Assembly (NCBI GenBank): GCA_039767595.1
Contig: JBDNBY010000162.1
Span: forward strand, 1 to 20,235
Direction: 5' to 3'
DNA from: JBDNBY01 sp039767595
Lineage (GTDB): Bacteria > Pseudomonadota > Alphaproteobacteria > Rhodobacterales > Rhodobacteraceae
DNA length: 20,235 nt
The notes under the pieces were generated by a model that saw only the letters and a program-made list of their open reading frames with translations, was not told where the DNA came from and did no database searches. The stretch's first letter is position 1; every line of letters begins with the position of its first letter. Shown one piece after another: positions 1-5,897 of the stretch. Position numbers and translations under genes: made by a program.

Positions 1-69
1 AAGATTATCGAGTAATCGATAATCCCGAGACGCACAGGTAAAATGGGTGTCAAAGATTATCGAGTAATC
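1..69. repeat. Two copies of a 17-base motif with internal dyad symmetry
   Basis: The 17-base motif AAGATTATCGAGTAATC occurs at 1-17 and again, identically, at 53-69. Each copy contains the inverted repeat GATTA-N5-TAATC, and the first copy extends into a longer dyad, GATTATCG (3-10) with CGATAATC (17-24). The copies are 52 bases apart, close to five helical turns, which would put them on the same face of the DNA. The segment could be a pair of operator-like sites or the duplicated tail of an upstream gene. One frame reads open from base 3 to a TAA at 39-41. The upstream context is outside the window, so no function is assigned. Confidence 0.5.
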
Positions 70-91
70 TCGGCGATACCTAAACAATATC

Positions 92-121
92 AAAGCCCTC
101 GCATCCGCGGGGGCTTTTTTA
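92..121 (+). terminator. Rho-independent terminator of an upstream unit
   Basis: An 11-bp stem pairs 92-102 (AAAGCCCTCGC) with 107-117 (GCGGGGGCTTT), with one G-U pair and an ATCC loop. It runs into six T at 115-120. It is placed to end transcription from a gene left of the window and to separate it from phhB. Confidence 0.85.
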
Positions 122-151
122 TTAAAAACATAAGGTGCAAAGGACACGGAT

Positions 152-397
152 ATGTGGATTGAAAACAATAACGGACTAGAGCGAGAGCTTAAGTTTCCGT
201 CATTTGCCGCGGCTATGGCATTCATGCAAAGCGCGATCCCCCTCATCGAGACGCTCGATCATCATCCTGAGTGGTCCAATGTCTATAACTGCGTGTCCAT
301 ACGCCTGACCACGCATGACACAGGCACGATCACAGATTTGGATCGAACGCTCGCGGCGCAGCTTGATACGCTTTATAACGAGGCCCATGGTTCATAG
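152..397 (+). CDS. phhB: Pterin-4a-carbinolamine dehydratase (4a-hydroxytetrahydrobiopterin dehydratase)
   Basis: The 81-residue protein carries the PCD/DCoH family signature LDHHPEWSNVYN at residues 35-46 and TTHD at 53-56. H37, H38 and H55 correspond to the three active-site histidines of the family. The enzyme dehydrates 4a-hydroxytetrahydropterin so that the pterin cofactor of aromatic amino-acid hydroxylases can be recycled in the cytosol. Family members usually have about 95-100 residues. This one begins right at the strand holding LERELKFPSF and lacks the usual first helix. The start is firm: an in-frame TAA lies at 131-133 and AAAGGA at 139-144 is seven bases before the ATG. The usual THDAGG is THDTGT here. 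No hydroxylase gene is in the window, so its partner is unknown. Confidence 0.9.
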   Translation: MWIENNNGLERELKFPSFAAAMAFMQSAIPLIETLDHHPEWSNVYNCVSIRLTTHDTGTITDLDRTLAAQLDTLYNEAHGS

Positions 398-429
398 CGG
401 TACTTTTTGCCGGACCGTACAGATATGGC

Positions 430-458
430 TTGAACTTGGACCATGAATCGCTTACCAC
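430..458 (+). promoter_or_regulatory. Candidate promoter of tRNA-Trp
   Basis: TTGAAC (430-435) and TACCAC (453-458) are separated by 17 bases. They would start transcription about 8 bases before the tRNA at 473. The -10 match is weak, so this is a position-based inference. Confidence 0.3.
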
Positions 459-472
459 GCCCCTACTGCGAT

Positions 473-548
473 AGGGGTATAGCTCAGCTGGTAGAGCGAC
501 GGTCTCCAAAACCGTAGGTCCCGGGTTCGAACCCTGGTGCCCCTGCCA
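473..548 (+). tRNA. trnW: tRNA-Trp (anticodon CCA)
   Basis: A complete cloverleaf can be drawn. The acceptor stem AGGGGTA (473-479) pairs with TGCCCCT (538-544). There is a D-arm with AGCTGGTA, and an anticodon stem ACGGT/ACCGT around the loop CTCCAAA with anticodon CCA at 506-508. The T-arm is CCGGG-TTCGAAC-CCTGG. The discriminator is G545 and the terminal CCA (546-548) is encoded. tRNA-Trp next to secE-nusG is a common alphaproteobacterial arrangement; here a FAS1 gene intervenes. Confidence 0.97.
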
Positions 549-594
549 TCGCAGTTTTTCAAAACATTTCAGATATGTAACGACGCTCAGCGCT

Positions 595-1112
595 CTATGC
601 AGCGGCTTTGCTAAGCGGCGTGAAACGATCAACCACATGGACGGTCATTGCGCTGAGACTGTGGTTGCTGGCACCGAGTTCTATCGTCATGTTGCCAGGG
701 GTTTGGATCCGCAAATACTGATCAATTAAGTCAAGTTGAAGGGTCCCGCCACATAGCGTGTCGAGCAACAGCTTTCGATCTTGAGTGAGTTCGGCGCGTT
801 CAACGAGGGTTTGGGTATGTGTTGACCAAATATAAACTGCGCAGACAGGAAGGCGCGCAAATCTAAGACATGCGCCTGATGCGTAAAGACATCTTGCCAG
901 TGATCATCAAGCAATCGCAAGGCTGTATTGGTCGGCGCGAATAGAGTTATCGGCCCCAAACTATTGATCGAGTCCCACAGTTTAGCCTGCTTTAACAGCG
1001 TTGCAAAATATGCAAAGCAGTCGTTCTGATCTAAATATTGCTGACAGTTTAAGGGGGTAGTCGCGGCGCCATCAAGGCGCGCGTTTACGTTGCTGATTAT
1101 AAAAGGTTTCAT
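595..1112 (-). pseudogene. Fasciclin (FAS1) domain protein gene, frameshifted
   Basis: Reading from ATG 1112, the frame gives a FAS1-like N-terminal half: the segment CFAYFATLLKQAKLWDSI, then the hallmark GPITLFAPTNTAL, then LDLRAFLSAQFIF. After about residue 95 this frame loses similarity and stops at 726-728. From about 825 the -1 frame continues the domain naturally (THTQTLVERAELTQDRKLL, then TLCGGTLQLD, then the conserved FAS1 end MTVHVVDRFTPL) and stops at 595-597. The span of 518 bases is one short of a multiple of three, as expected for a one-base deletion near 824-840. Rejoined, the product would have about 172 residues. FAS1 domains act in adhesion or at the cell surface, but no signal peptide is visible. 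The break could be a real mutation or a sequencing error. The junction lacks a classic slippery heptamer, so programmed shifting is unlikely. Confidence 0.75.
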
Positions 1113-1438
1113 ATATGCACCTATGGATCGCGACCGACGCGAAATTTTGATGTATGTTCACCCTCACCTGTCAAAGCAGCGTTATGCCTTTTTGGCGCTT
1201 GCAATTGCTTAACTAAATACAACTTTAGGTAGATTTTGTCAAGTAATAATGTCACCTGTGTATCAGATTTTTGACATCTTTGTGCAAGGTTTTGCCGTGT
1301 GAACTCTGAGTTTTCGCTGCATGCGTGACACTGTCCCGTCTGACTTCTGCGGCAGTACGCGCGGTGCCTTGGGAATCAGCTTGAAATTTGGTCGAACACC
1401 CCTTAGGTGCAGGGATAAAGATGAGATCGGAATAGATA
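1113..1438. other. Intergenic region upstream of secE; promoter likely, none clear
   Basis: No credible gene lies in these 326 bases; the open frames here have no recognisable protein features. The transcript for secE-nusG probably starts here because the gene to the left is on the opposite strand. Two weak candidates can be seen: TTGTCA (1236-1241) with TGTATC 17 bases on (1259-1264), and a perfect -35 TTGACA at 1271-1276 with only GCCGTG at the -10 distance. Neither is convincing alone. Confidence 0.4.
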
Positions 1439-1639
1439 ATGGCAACAGTAAACCCTGTAAAATTCTTTCGTGAAGTGCGGTCAGAGGCTCTCAAAATCAC
1501 GTGGCCCACACGGCGCGAAACATTGGTGACGACAGCGATGGTTTTGGTGCTCTCTGCACTGGCGGCCACGTTTTTCGCCCTTGTTGACTTGCTCATTCGC
1601 TCTGGTTTGCAAGGGGTCCTTGGGTTTTTCGGCACCTAA
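1439..1639 (+). CDS. secE: Preprotein translocase subunit SecE
   Basis: The 66-residue protein has the SecE signature: an amphipathic N-terminal helix (VKFFREVRSEALKITWPTRRET, residues 7-28) followed by a single membrane segment at about 31-55. SecE clamps the SecY channel in the inner membrane and is essential for Sec-dependent export. It is the short one-helix form usual outside the enterobacteria. GGA at 1429-1431 lies seven bases before the ATG. nusG follows after 152 bases, the classical secE-nusG pairing. Confidence 0.96.
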   Translation: MATVNPVKFFREVRSEALKITWPTRRETLVTTAMVLVLSALAATFFALVDLLIRSGLQGVLGFFGT

Positions 1640-1791
1640 TCGGCACATCCCATGTTTGCGGGGTTGAAACCTCAGTCGAACGCCAGTATTGGAATAACCT
1701 CTTACCCCCATATTGCAAAAGACCGACAAGCGCTGTACAGAGCGCAGCTACGGGTCATGTTACCCAAGATTGATAAGGATAGACAGTTAAA

Positions 1792-2325
1792 ATGGCAAAG
1801 CGTTGGTATTCCGTCAGTGTTCTTTCGAATTTCGAAAAGAAAATCGCTGAGCAAATTCGCACATCTGCCGAAGAAGAGGGTCTCTCAGAAGAGATCGTCG
1901 AAGTTGTCGTTCCCGAAGAAGAAGTGATCGAAATCCGCCGCGGTAAAAAAGTGACAACACCGCGCCGCTTTATGCCAGGCTATGTTTTGGTACGGATGGA
2001 TATGTCCGATAAGGGCTATCATTTGATCAACTCGATCAATCGCGTCACTGGATTTTTGGGCCCACAAGGGCGCCCGCTACCAATGCGCGACGCAGAAGTT
2101 GAGCAAATCCTCAACCGCGTCCAAGAAGGCGAAGACAAGCCGCGCACCATCATCTCGTTCGAAGTGGGTGAGCGCGTGAAAGTAACCGAAGGACCGTTTG
2201 AAGATCTCAACGGTATGGTCGAAGAAGTCGATGACGGCGCGCAACGCCTCAAAGTGACCGTCTCGATCTTTGGCCGCGAAACGCCGGTCGAACTAGAATT
2301 TACACAAGTCAGCAAGCTGTCTTGA
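1792..2325 (+). CDS. nusG: Transcription termination/antitermination factor NusG
   Basis: The 177-residue protein begins MAKRWYSVSVLSNFEKKIAEQI, the start of the NGN domain that binds the RNA polymerase clamp. It contains the family motif RRFMPGYVLVRM (about residues 58-69). A C-terminal KOW domain starts near residue 123 (FEVGERVKVTEGPFEDLNG) and in the family contacts Rho or ribosomal protein S10. Length is normal. AAGGA at 1775-1779 is a rather distant ribosome site, 12 bases before the ATG. The 152 bases between secE and nusG hold nothing recognisable. Confidence 0.97.
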   Translation: MAKRWYSVSVLSNFEKKIAEQIRTSAEEEGLSEEIVEVVVPEEEVIEIRRGKKVTTPRRFMPGYVLVRMDMSDKGYHLINSINRVTGFLGPQGRPLPMRDAEVEQILNRVQEGEDKPRTIISFEVGERVKVTEGPFEDLNGMVEEVDDGAQRLKVTVSIFGRETPVELEFTQVSKLS

Positions 2326-2333
2326 TGTAATTA

Positions 2334-2405
2334 GCCCGTGGGAGGGGCGCGCGCCGCGGCGTGCAATCCAGACCACGACAACGAAGATCCCGACGGGCGC
2401 GCCCG
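2334..2405 (+). promoter_or_regulatory. Structured leader of rplK-rplA, possible L1 autoregulatory site
   Basis: In the nusG-rplK spacer, CGTGG (2337-2341) pairs with CCACG (2373-2377) around a small asymmetric internal loop, with GGG/TCC pairs (2344-2346/2367-2369) and a GC-rich inner hairpin above it. The GTGGGAGG strand resembles the base of the L1-binding region of 23S rRNA, which L1 operators in L11-L1 leaders imitate in other bacteria. A 12-base palindrome, CGGGCGCGCCCG, follows at 2394-2405, 11 bases before the ribosome site. The folding is visible; the L1 assignment is inference. Confidence 0.4.
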
Positions 2406-2431
2406 AAGGGAGTTGGAAAAGGAGAAGGCCA

Positions 2432-2881
2432 ATGGCCAAGAAACTCGTTGGTACGCTAAAGCTGCAGATCCCTGCAGGCGCAGCAAACCCATCCCCGCCT
2501 GTGGGCCCTGCATTGGGTCAGCGCGGCATTAACATCATGGAATTCTGTAAGGCGTTTAATGCCAAGACACAGGAAATGGACTCCGGTGCGCCATGTCCAA
2601 CTGTGATCCAGTATTACGCAGACAAATCCTTTACGATGGATATCAAAACACCGCCTGCGTCATATTACTTGAAAAAGGCGGCTGGCTTGAAAAACGTCGG
2701 CAAACGCAACCGTCCACGCGGTGCAGAAAACCCTGGTCGTGAGACTGTGGCAACTGTGACCCCTGCACAGGTTCGCGAAATCGCTGAGGCCAAAATGAAA
2801 GACCTCAACGCCAACTCTGTTGAGGCGGCAATGCAAATTATCCTTGGCTCTGCCAAGTCGATGGGTATTGAGGTGAAGTAA
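2432..2881 (+). CDS. rplK: 50S ribosomal protein L11
   Basis: The 149-residue protein opens with the L11 signature KLQIPAGAANPSPPVGPALGQRGINIMEFCKAFN. It ends with the RNA-binding C-terminal domain (TPAQVREIAEAKMKDLNANS, then MQIILGSAKSMGIEV). L11 binds the GTPase-associated centre of 23S rRNA at the stalk base. AAAAGGAG at 2417-2424 is an excellent ribosome site, seven bases from the ATG. The TAA stop overlaps the ATG of rplA by one base, so the two are translationally coupled. Confidence 0.98.
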   Translation: MAKKLVGTLKLQIPAGAANPSPPVGPALGQRGINIMEFCKAFNAKTQEMDSGAPCPTVIQYYADKSFTMDIKTPPASYYLKKAAGLKNVGKRNRPRGAENPGRETVATVTPAQVREIAEAKMKDLNANSVEAAMQIILGSAKSMGIEVK

Positions 2882-3579
2882 TGGCCAAACTCGGTAAACG
2901 CACACAATCCGCCCGCGCCGCAGTGGCCGGTAAGGAAAACCTCTCAATCGAAGATGCAGTGTCATTGATCAAAGCCAATGCCACAGCCAAATTCGACGAG
3001 ACAATCGAAATCGCTCTGAACCTTGGCGTTGACACACGTCACGCGGACCAAATGGTGCGCGGCGTGGTGGCCTTGCCAAACGGCACAGGCAAAACAATGC
3101 GCGTTGCAGTCTTTGCACGCGGTGCCAAAGCAGACGAGGCGACAGCCGCAGGCGCGGATATCGTCGGCGCAGAGGATCTGATGGAAGCCGTTCAAGGCGG
3201 CAAAATCGACTTTGATCGCTGCATCGCGACACCTGATATGATGCCTGTTGTGGGCCGTTTGGGTAAAGTCTTGGGCCCGCGCAACTTGATGCCAAACCCC
3301 AAAGTGGGCACGGTCACGATGGACGTTAAGGCAGCGATCGAAGCGGCCAAAGGCGGCGAAGTGCAGTTCAAAGCGGAAAAAGGCGGCGTTGTCCACGCAG
3401 GTGTTGGCAAAGCGTCTTTTGACGAAGCGAAACTGGTCGAGAATGTCAAAGCCTTCGTTGACGCCGTCGCCAAAGCCAAGCCATCAGGTGCCAAAGGCGC
3501 CTATATGCAAGGCATCACGCTCAGCTCAACCATGGGCCCTGGCGTGACATTGGACGTTGCCGCCGCTTCGGCGCAGTAA
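2881..3579 (+). CDS. rplA: 50S ribosomal protein L1
   Basis: The 232-residue product matches L1 throughout. It contains the two-domain signature segments GVVALPNGTGKTMRVAVFA and GRLGKVLGPRNLMPNPKVGTVT. L1 forms the mobile stalk that helps release deacylated tRNA from the E site; in many bacteria it also represses its own operon by binding the rplK leader. The start codon shares its A with the rplK stop. The gene ends 22 bases before a strong terminator, so rplK-rplA is separated from rplJ-rplL. Confidence 0.98.
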   Translation: MAKLGKRTQSARAAVAGKENLSIEDAVSLIKANATAKFDETIEIALNLGVDTRHADQMVRGVVALPNGTGKTMRVAVFARGAKADEATAAGADIVGAEDLMEAVQGGKIDFDRCIATPDMMPVVGRLGKVLGPRNLMPNPKVGTVTMDVKAAIEAAKGGEVQFKAEKGGVVHAGVGKASFDEAKLVENVKAFVDAVAKAKPSGAKGAYMQGITLSSTMGPGVTLDVAAASAQ

Positions 3580-3600
3580 AATATATACATGGTGAAATTA

Positions 3601-3630
3601 GAAACAGCCGCATAATGCGGCTGTTTCTTT
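3601..3630 (+). terminator. Rho-independent terminator after rplA
   Basis: GAAACAGCCGC (3601-3611) pairs perfectly with GCGGCTGTTTC (3617-3627) around ATAAT, followed by TTTGTTTGTT. It ends the rplKA transcript. It lies between two converging genes, but on the other strand only a weak T run follows, so it is best seen as acting on the plus strand. Confidence 0.9.
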
Positions 3631-3635
3631 GTTTG

Positions 3636-4229
3636 TTAAATGTCGTCCTCAAAGGTTTCATTGTTCGACAACATGGCGCGCGCGGCCTCATAGCGAGCGA
3701 GCGCTGCGAGTTCATTTAGGTAATCTTGTTCTCGCAATGACAGGGCGTGAGTTACTCTGGCATCACCTGCGCCAAGCAAAGCGTCTAATATTTCGTTTAT
3801 TAGCTCCAAAAGTTTCGTGAGCCATCCAAATGACCAATTGAAAATCTTATCAAATAACCACTGGATGATCTTCTTGATAAATTGGATGAGCTGCAAAATA
3901 CTTAATTTAATTCCGAATATTGAAATCGAACTGCTTAGGATTTTCGTTTCATTAATTAAGGTCATGGCGCCCATTGATTTGAGTAGCCGCTCGGCGTCTA
4001 CAAGTTGTTCCTTAGAACCTAGGCGTGCTGCGTCATCTAGGATATCGGCGATTTCCGTCATTGTTGCTTCAAAAGCATTTGAAAAGCTTTGGGCGATGAG
4101 CTGTTGCTCCGAGCTTTTTGAGGCTTTTGCTTCGGATTGTGCGGCGGTTGCTAGGTTTGGGGGGATGGACCTTAGTCCGTCGGTGAATTCTTGAAATAAC
4201 GATGGGGGGTCAATTTTTTTATCAGGCAT
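3636..4229 (-). CDS. Protein of unknown function, AT-rich, helical, between rplA and rplJ
   Basis: This 197-residue product is not recognised. The N-terminal part (about 1-90) is polar and predicted helical (SEAKASKSSEQQ, ATMTEIADILDDAARL). Residues about 100-153 are a run of strongly hydrophobic amphipathic helices (FGIKLSILQLIQFIKKIIQW, then LFDKIFNW, LTKLLELINEILDALLG). The tail is acidic (NNETFEDDI). The middle suggests membrane binding or helical oligomerisation, not a simple hairpin of membrane helices. No signal peptide or known catalytic motif is seen. By hand count only 34 of 120 bases at 3841-3960 are G or C, far below the neighbouring ribosomal genes. It lies opposite to its neighbours and splits rplKA from rplJL, consistent with a later insertion. 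ATG 4229 has only a weak TTGGA ribosome site. Confidence 0.7.
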   Translation of the reverse strand: MPDKKIDPPSLFQEFTDGLRSIPPNLATAAQSEAKASKSSEQQLIAQSFSNAFEATMTEIADILDDAARLGSKEQLVDAERLLKSMGAMTLINETKILSSSISIFGIKLSILQLIQFIKKIIQWLFDKIFNWSFGWLTKLLELINEILDALLGAGDARVTHALSLREQDYLNELAALARYEAARAMLSNNETFEDDI

Positions 4230-4430
4230 AATGTGTCCAATCTATTAGATACTACGAACGCCTCTTGGCGAACATGTATCTAGCGTGGCACGAATTATCA
4301 ATCCAAGGTATTGCGCAATTCCTCACCTTCTCGATTCCACATTGACTCTTATCATGATAAACTCAGTATTAGGGTGCATTGGTTCCGCGCGCTTGCTGTG
4401 ACTCTCCTTGAGTAAAGAGGCAATAAAAGC

Positions 4431-4459
4431 TTGTGAAAGAAATTCGAATCCCCTATACG
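4431..4459 (+). promoter_or_regulatory. Candidate promoter of rplJ-rplL
   Basis: TTGTGA (4431-4436) and TATACG (4454-4459) are separated by exactly 17 bases, four of six consensus matches in each box. The -10 is identical to that of the rpsL promoter at 16832-16860. Transcription would start near 4466, giving a leader of about 215 bases that holds the folded elements described next. Another possibility is TTGACT (4342-4347), but no good -10 stands behind it. Confidence 0.5.
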
Positions 4460-4467
4460 GCAGCTCT

Positions 4468-4665
4468 GACCCTTATGGGTCAATCTGTCCGAGACGGAGG
4501 GTGGGGGTGATTTGGCCTTCATAATTCCTTCCTGAGATAGGAGAAACGAATTCACGCCATTTTCATTTATGAAAGCGGCCGTCCCGTATCCCCTTATCGC
4601 CATGGACGTTTGCGTATTGGGCATGTGCCCTTTGCGTGTCACCTATGAGCCGGGGCGCAAGCCCC
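4468..4665 (+). ncRNA. L10-type ribosomal leader before rplJ
   Basis: The leader is rich in helices. GACCC-TTAT-GGGTC is a hairpin at 4468-4481. A long helix joins GGCC-TTCATAA (4514-4524) with TTATGAA (4567-4573) and GGCC (4577-4580), leaving a three-base AGC bulge on one side as in a kink-turn. Inside it is the segment CTTCCTGAGATAGGAG, like the conserved core of L10 leaders. GGGCA/TGCCC (4619-4630) and GGGGC-GCAA-GCCCC (4652-4665) follow. The last hairpin ends four bases before the TTGGAG ribosome site. In other bacteria the L10-L12 complex binds such a leader to repress its own synthesis; that role here is inferred from position and core sequence. Confidence 0.6.
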
Positions 4666-4681
4666 TAATTGGAGTAAAACT

Positions 4682-5194
4682 GTGGATAGAGCCCAAAAAG
4701 AACAGGTGGTCGAGGAACTCGGCCAAATCTTCGAAAGCTCTGGCGTTGTAGTGGTTGCCCATTACACGGGAATGACAGTTGCGGAAATGCAGGACTTTCG
4801 TGCCAAAGCGCGCGAAGAGGACTGTCACGTCCGCGTTGCCAAAAACAGGCTCGCTAAAATTGCCCTAGAAGGTAAGCCATGCGAAAGCGTGACCGAATAC
4901 CTGACAGGGATGACTGTTCTTACTTATTCTGAGGACCCTGTCGCTGCGGCGAAAGTGGCCGAGGATTACGCTAAAGAGAATGCCAAATTGGTTATTCTTG
5001 GCGGCGCAATGGGTGAGAATGCTCTCGACCGTGCTGGTGTCGAAGCAGTGTCAAAAATGCCTTCGCGCGACGAGCTTATTGCATCGATCGTGGGTTGCAT
5101 TGGCGCACCTGCAAGCAACATCGCGGGCGCAATTGGCGCACCTGCAAGCAACATTGCAAGCATCCTTTCAACAATCGAAGAAAAGGCGGCTTAA
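4682..5194 (+). CDS. rplJ: 50S ribosomal protein L10
   Basis: The 170-residue protein begins VDRAQKEQVVEELGQIFESS and contains the L10 segment HYTGMTVAEMQDFRAKAREE, then RVAKNRLAKIAL. L10 anchors L12 dimers at the stalk base through its C-terminal helix. The start is GTG, with TTGGAG (4669-4674) seven bases upstream. Residues 140-150 and 151-161 are two near-identical 11-residue units (IGAPASNIAGA, IGAPASNIASI) in the helix that carries L12 dimers. rplL follows after 71 bases. Confidence 0.97.
   Translation: MDRAQKEQVVEELGQIFESSGVVVVAHYTGMTVAEMQDFRAKAREEDCHVRVAKNRLAKIALEGKPCESVTEYLTGMTVLTYSEDPVAAAKVAEDYAKENAKLVILGGAMGENALDRAGVEAVSKMPSRDELIASIVGCIGAPASNIAGAIGAPASNIASILSTIEEKAA
5099..5164 (+). 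repeat. 33-base tandem repeat inside rplJ
   Basis: A 23-base stretch at 5099-5121 recurs without change at 5132-5154, giving a 33-base (11-codon) period that preserves the reading frame. The units encode successive L12-binding stretches of the L10 C-terminal helix. Many L10 proteins show a repeat here at protein level; identity at the DNA level is closer than selection on the protein needs. Confidence 0.85.
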
Positions 5195-5265
5195 GCAACT
5201 GGATATTCCGTGTTGGGATTGTCTCACACGTTAGAACACTGACTTAAACTGGAAAGAACTGAAAA

Positions 5266-5646
5266 ATGGCAGATCTTAAAAAACTCGCAGAAGAGATCGT
5301 AGGTCTTACGCTTCTCGAAGCACAAGAACTCAAAACAATCCTCAAAGACGAATACGGCATCGAGCCTGCAGCCGGTGGCGCAGTCATGATGGCGGGCCCA
5401 GCGGGCGACGCGGGCGGCGCAGCAGCAGAAGAGCAGACAGAATTTGACGTCATCTTGAAATCTGCAGGCGACAAGAAAATCAACGTGATCAAAGAAGTTC
5501 GCGGCATCACAGGCCTTGGCCTCAAAGAAGCCAAAGACCTCGTTGAAGCGGGCGGCAAAGCCGTCAAAGAAGGCGTGTCAAAAGACGAAGCCGAAGAGAT
5601 CAAAAAGAAACTCGAAGAAGCAGGCGCGGAAATCGAGCTCAAGTAA
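5266..5646 (+). CDS. rplL: 50S ribosomal protein L7/L12
   Basis: The 126-residue acidic protein has the three L12 parts. They are an N-terminal dimerisation helix pair (1-34), a flexible Gly/Ala-rich hinge (35-57, GGAVMMAGPAGDAGG) and the factor-binding C-terminal domain (58-126), with KINVIKEVRGITGLGLKEAKDLVE at 71-94. It recruits EF-Tu, EF-G and other GTPases to the ribosome. The ribosome site GGAAAG is weak for such an abundant protein. The stop is followed by a structured spacer before rpoB. Confidence 0.98.
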   Translation: MADLKKLAEEIVGLTLLEAQELKTILKDEYGIEPAAGGAVMMAGPAGDAGGAAAEEQTEFDVILKSAGDKKINVIKEVRGITGLGLKEAKDLVEAGGKAVKEGVSKDEAEEIKKKLEEAGAEIELK

Positions 5647-5654
5647 TTGTGATG

Positions 5655-5719
5655 CCCCAATCACGTTGGGGTTGAATAATTTACTGGGCGCAGTAGAGAT
5701 ACTGCGTCCAGTTCTCTTG
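5655..5719 (+). terminator. Two hairpins after rplL: possible attenuator or RNase III processing site
   Basis: CCCCAA (5655-5660) pairs with TTGGGG (5666-5671) and is followed by a loose AT stretch. Directly after comes a 13-bp stem (5683-5695 with 5700-5712, one G-T pair) closed by a GAGA tetraloop and followed by TCTCTTGTCTT. The second hairpin is the strongest in the spacer. The same position in Escherichia coli has a partial terminator and an RNase III cleavage site, which lower rpoBC expression relative to L12. A similar role is inferred here. Confidence 0.55.
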
Positions 5720-5782
5720 TCTTAACGAACAGTTGTCGCTATATGGGCGGTTCAACTCTTCCTTTGGACAAGCGCATCGGGA

Positions 5783-5804
5783 GGCCAGTGTTGGGCATCT
5801 GGCC
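5783..5804 (+). other. Hairpin in the rpoB leader
   Basis: GGCCAG (5783-5788) pairs with CTGGCC (5799-5804) around a ten-base loop. It lies between the processing-type hairpin and the rpoB ribosome site. No convincing separate rpoB promoter is seen in 5720-5880, so rpoBC is probably read through from rplJL. Confidence 0.45.
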
Positions 5805-5897
5805 AAGAATAGATTGCGTGTTGTTCGTCTTGGATGATGTAATTCTTGCGCCCCACAAGATGTTATATCGACTGAGCAACAAAAGGTGACATCCTAC

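Noticed and set aside
824..840. Programmed -1 frameshifting in the FAS1 gene
   Set aside because: The junction has no X-XXY-YYZ slippery heptamer and no evident stimulatory structure; mutation or sequencing error is simpler.
1652..1927. 91-residue open frame overlapping the nusG start
   Set aside because: Out of frame with nusG and low-complexity basic at its end; nusG itself explains the region.
2962..3396. 144-residue open frame antisense to rplA
   Set aside because: Shadow of rplA; cysteine- and histidine-rich composition is typical of an antisense reading.
4352..4642. Minus-strand 96-residue open frame in the rplJ leader
   Set aside because: It overlaps the promoter and structured leader and has no protein-like features; its frame is explained by chance.
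5886..5897. GTG start for rpoB four codons upstream
   Set aside because: It lies inside the AGGTGA ribosome site that serves ATG 5898, and the usual protein start is MAQSY.
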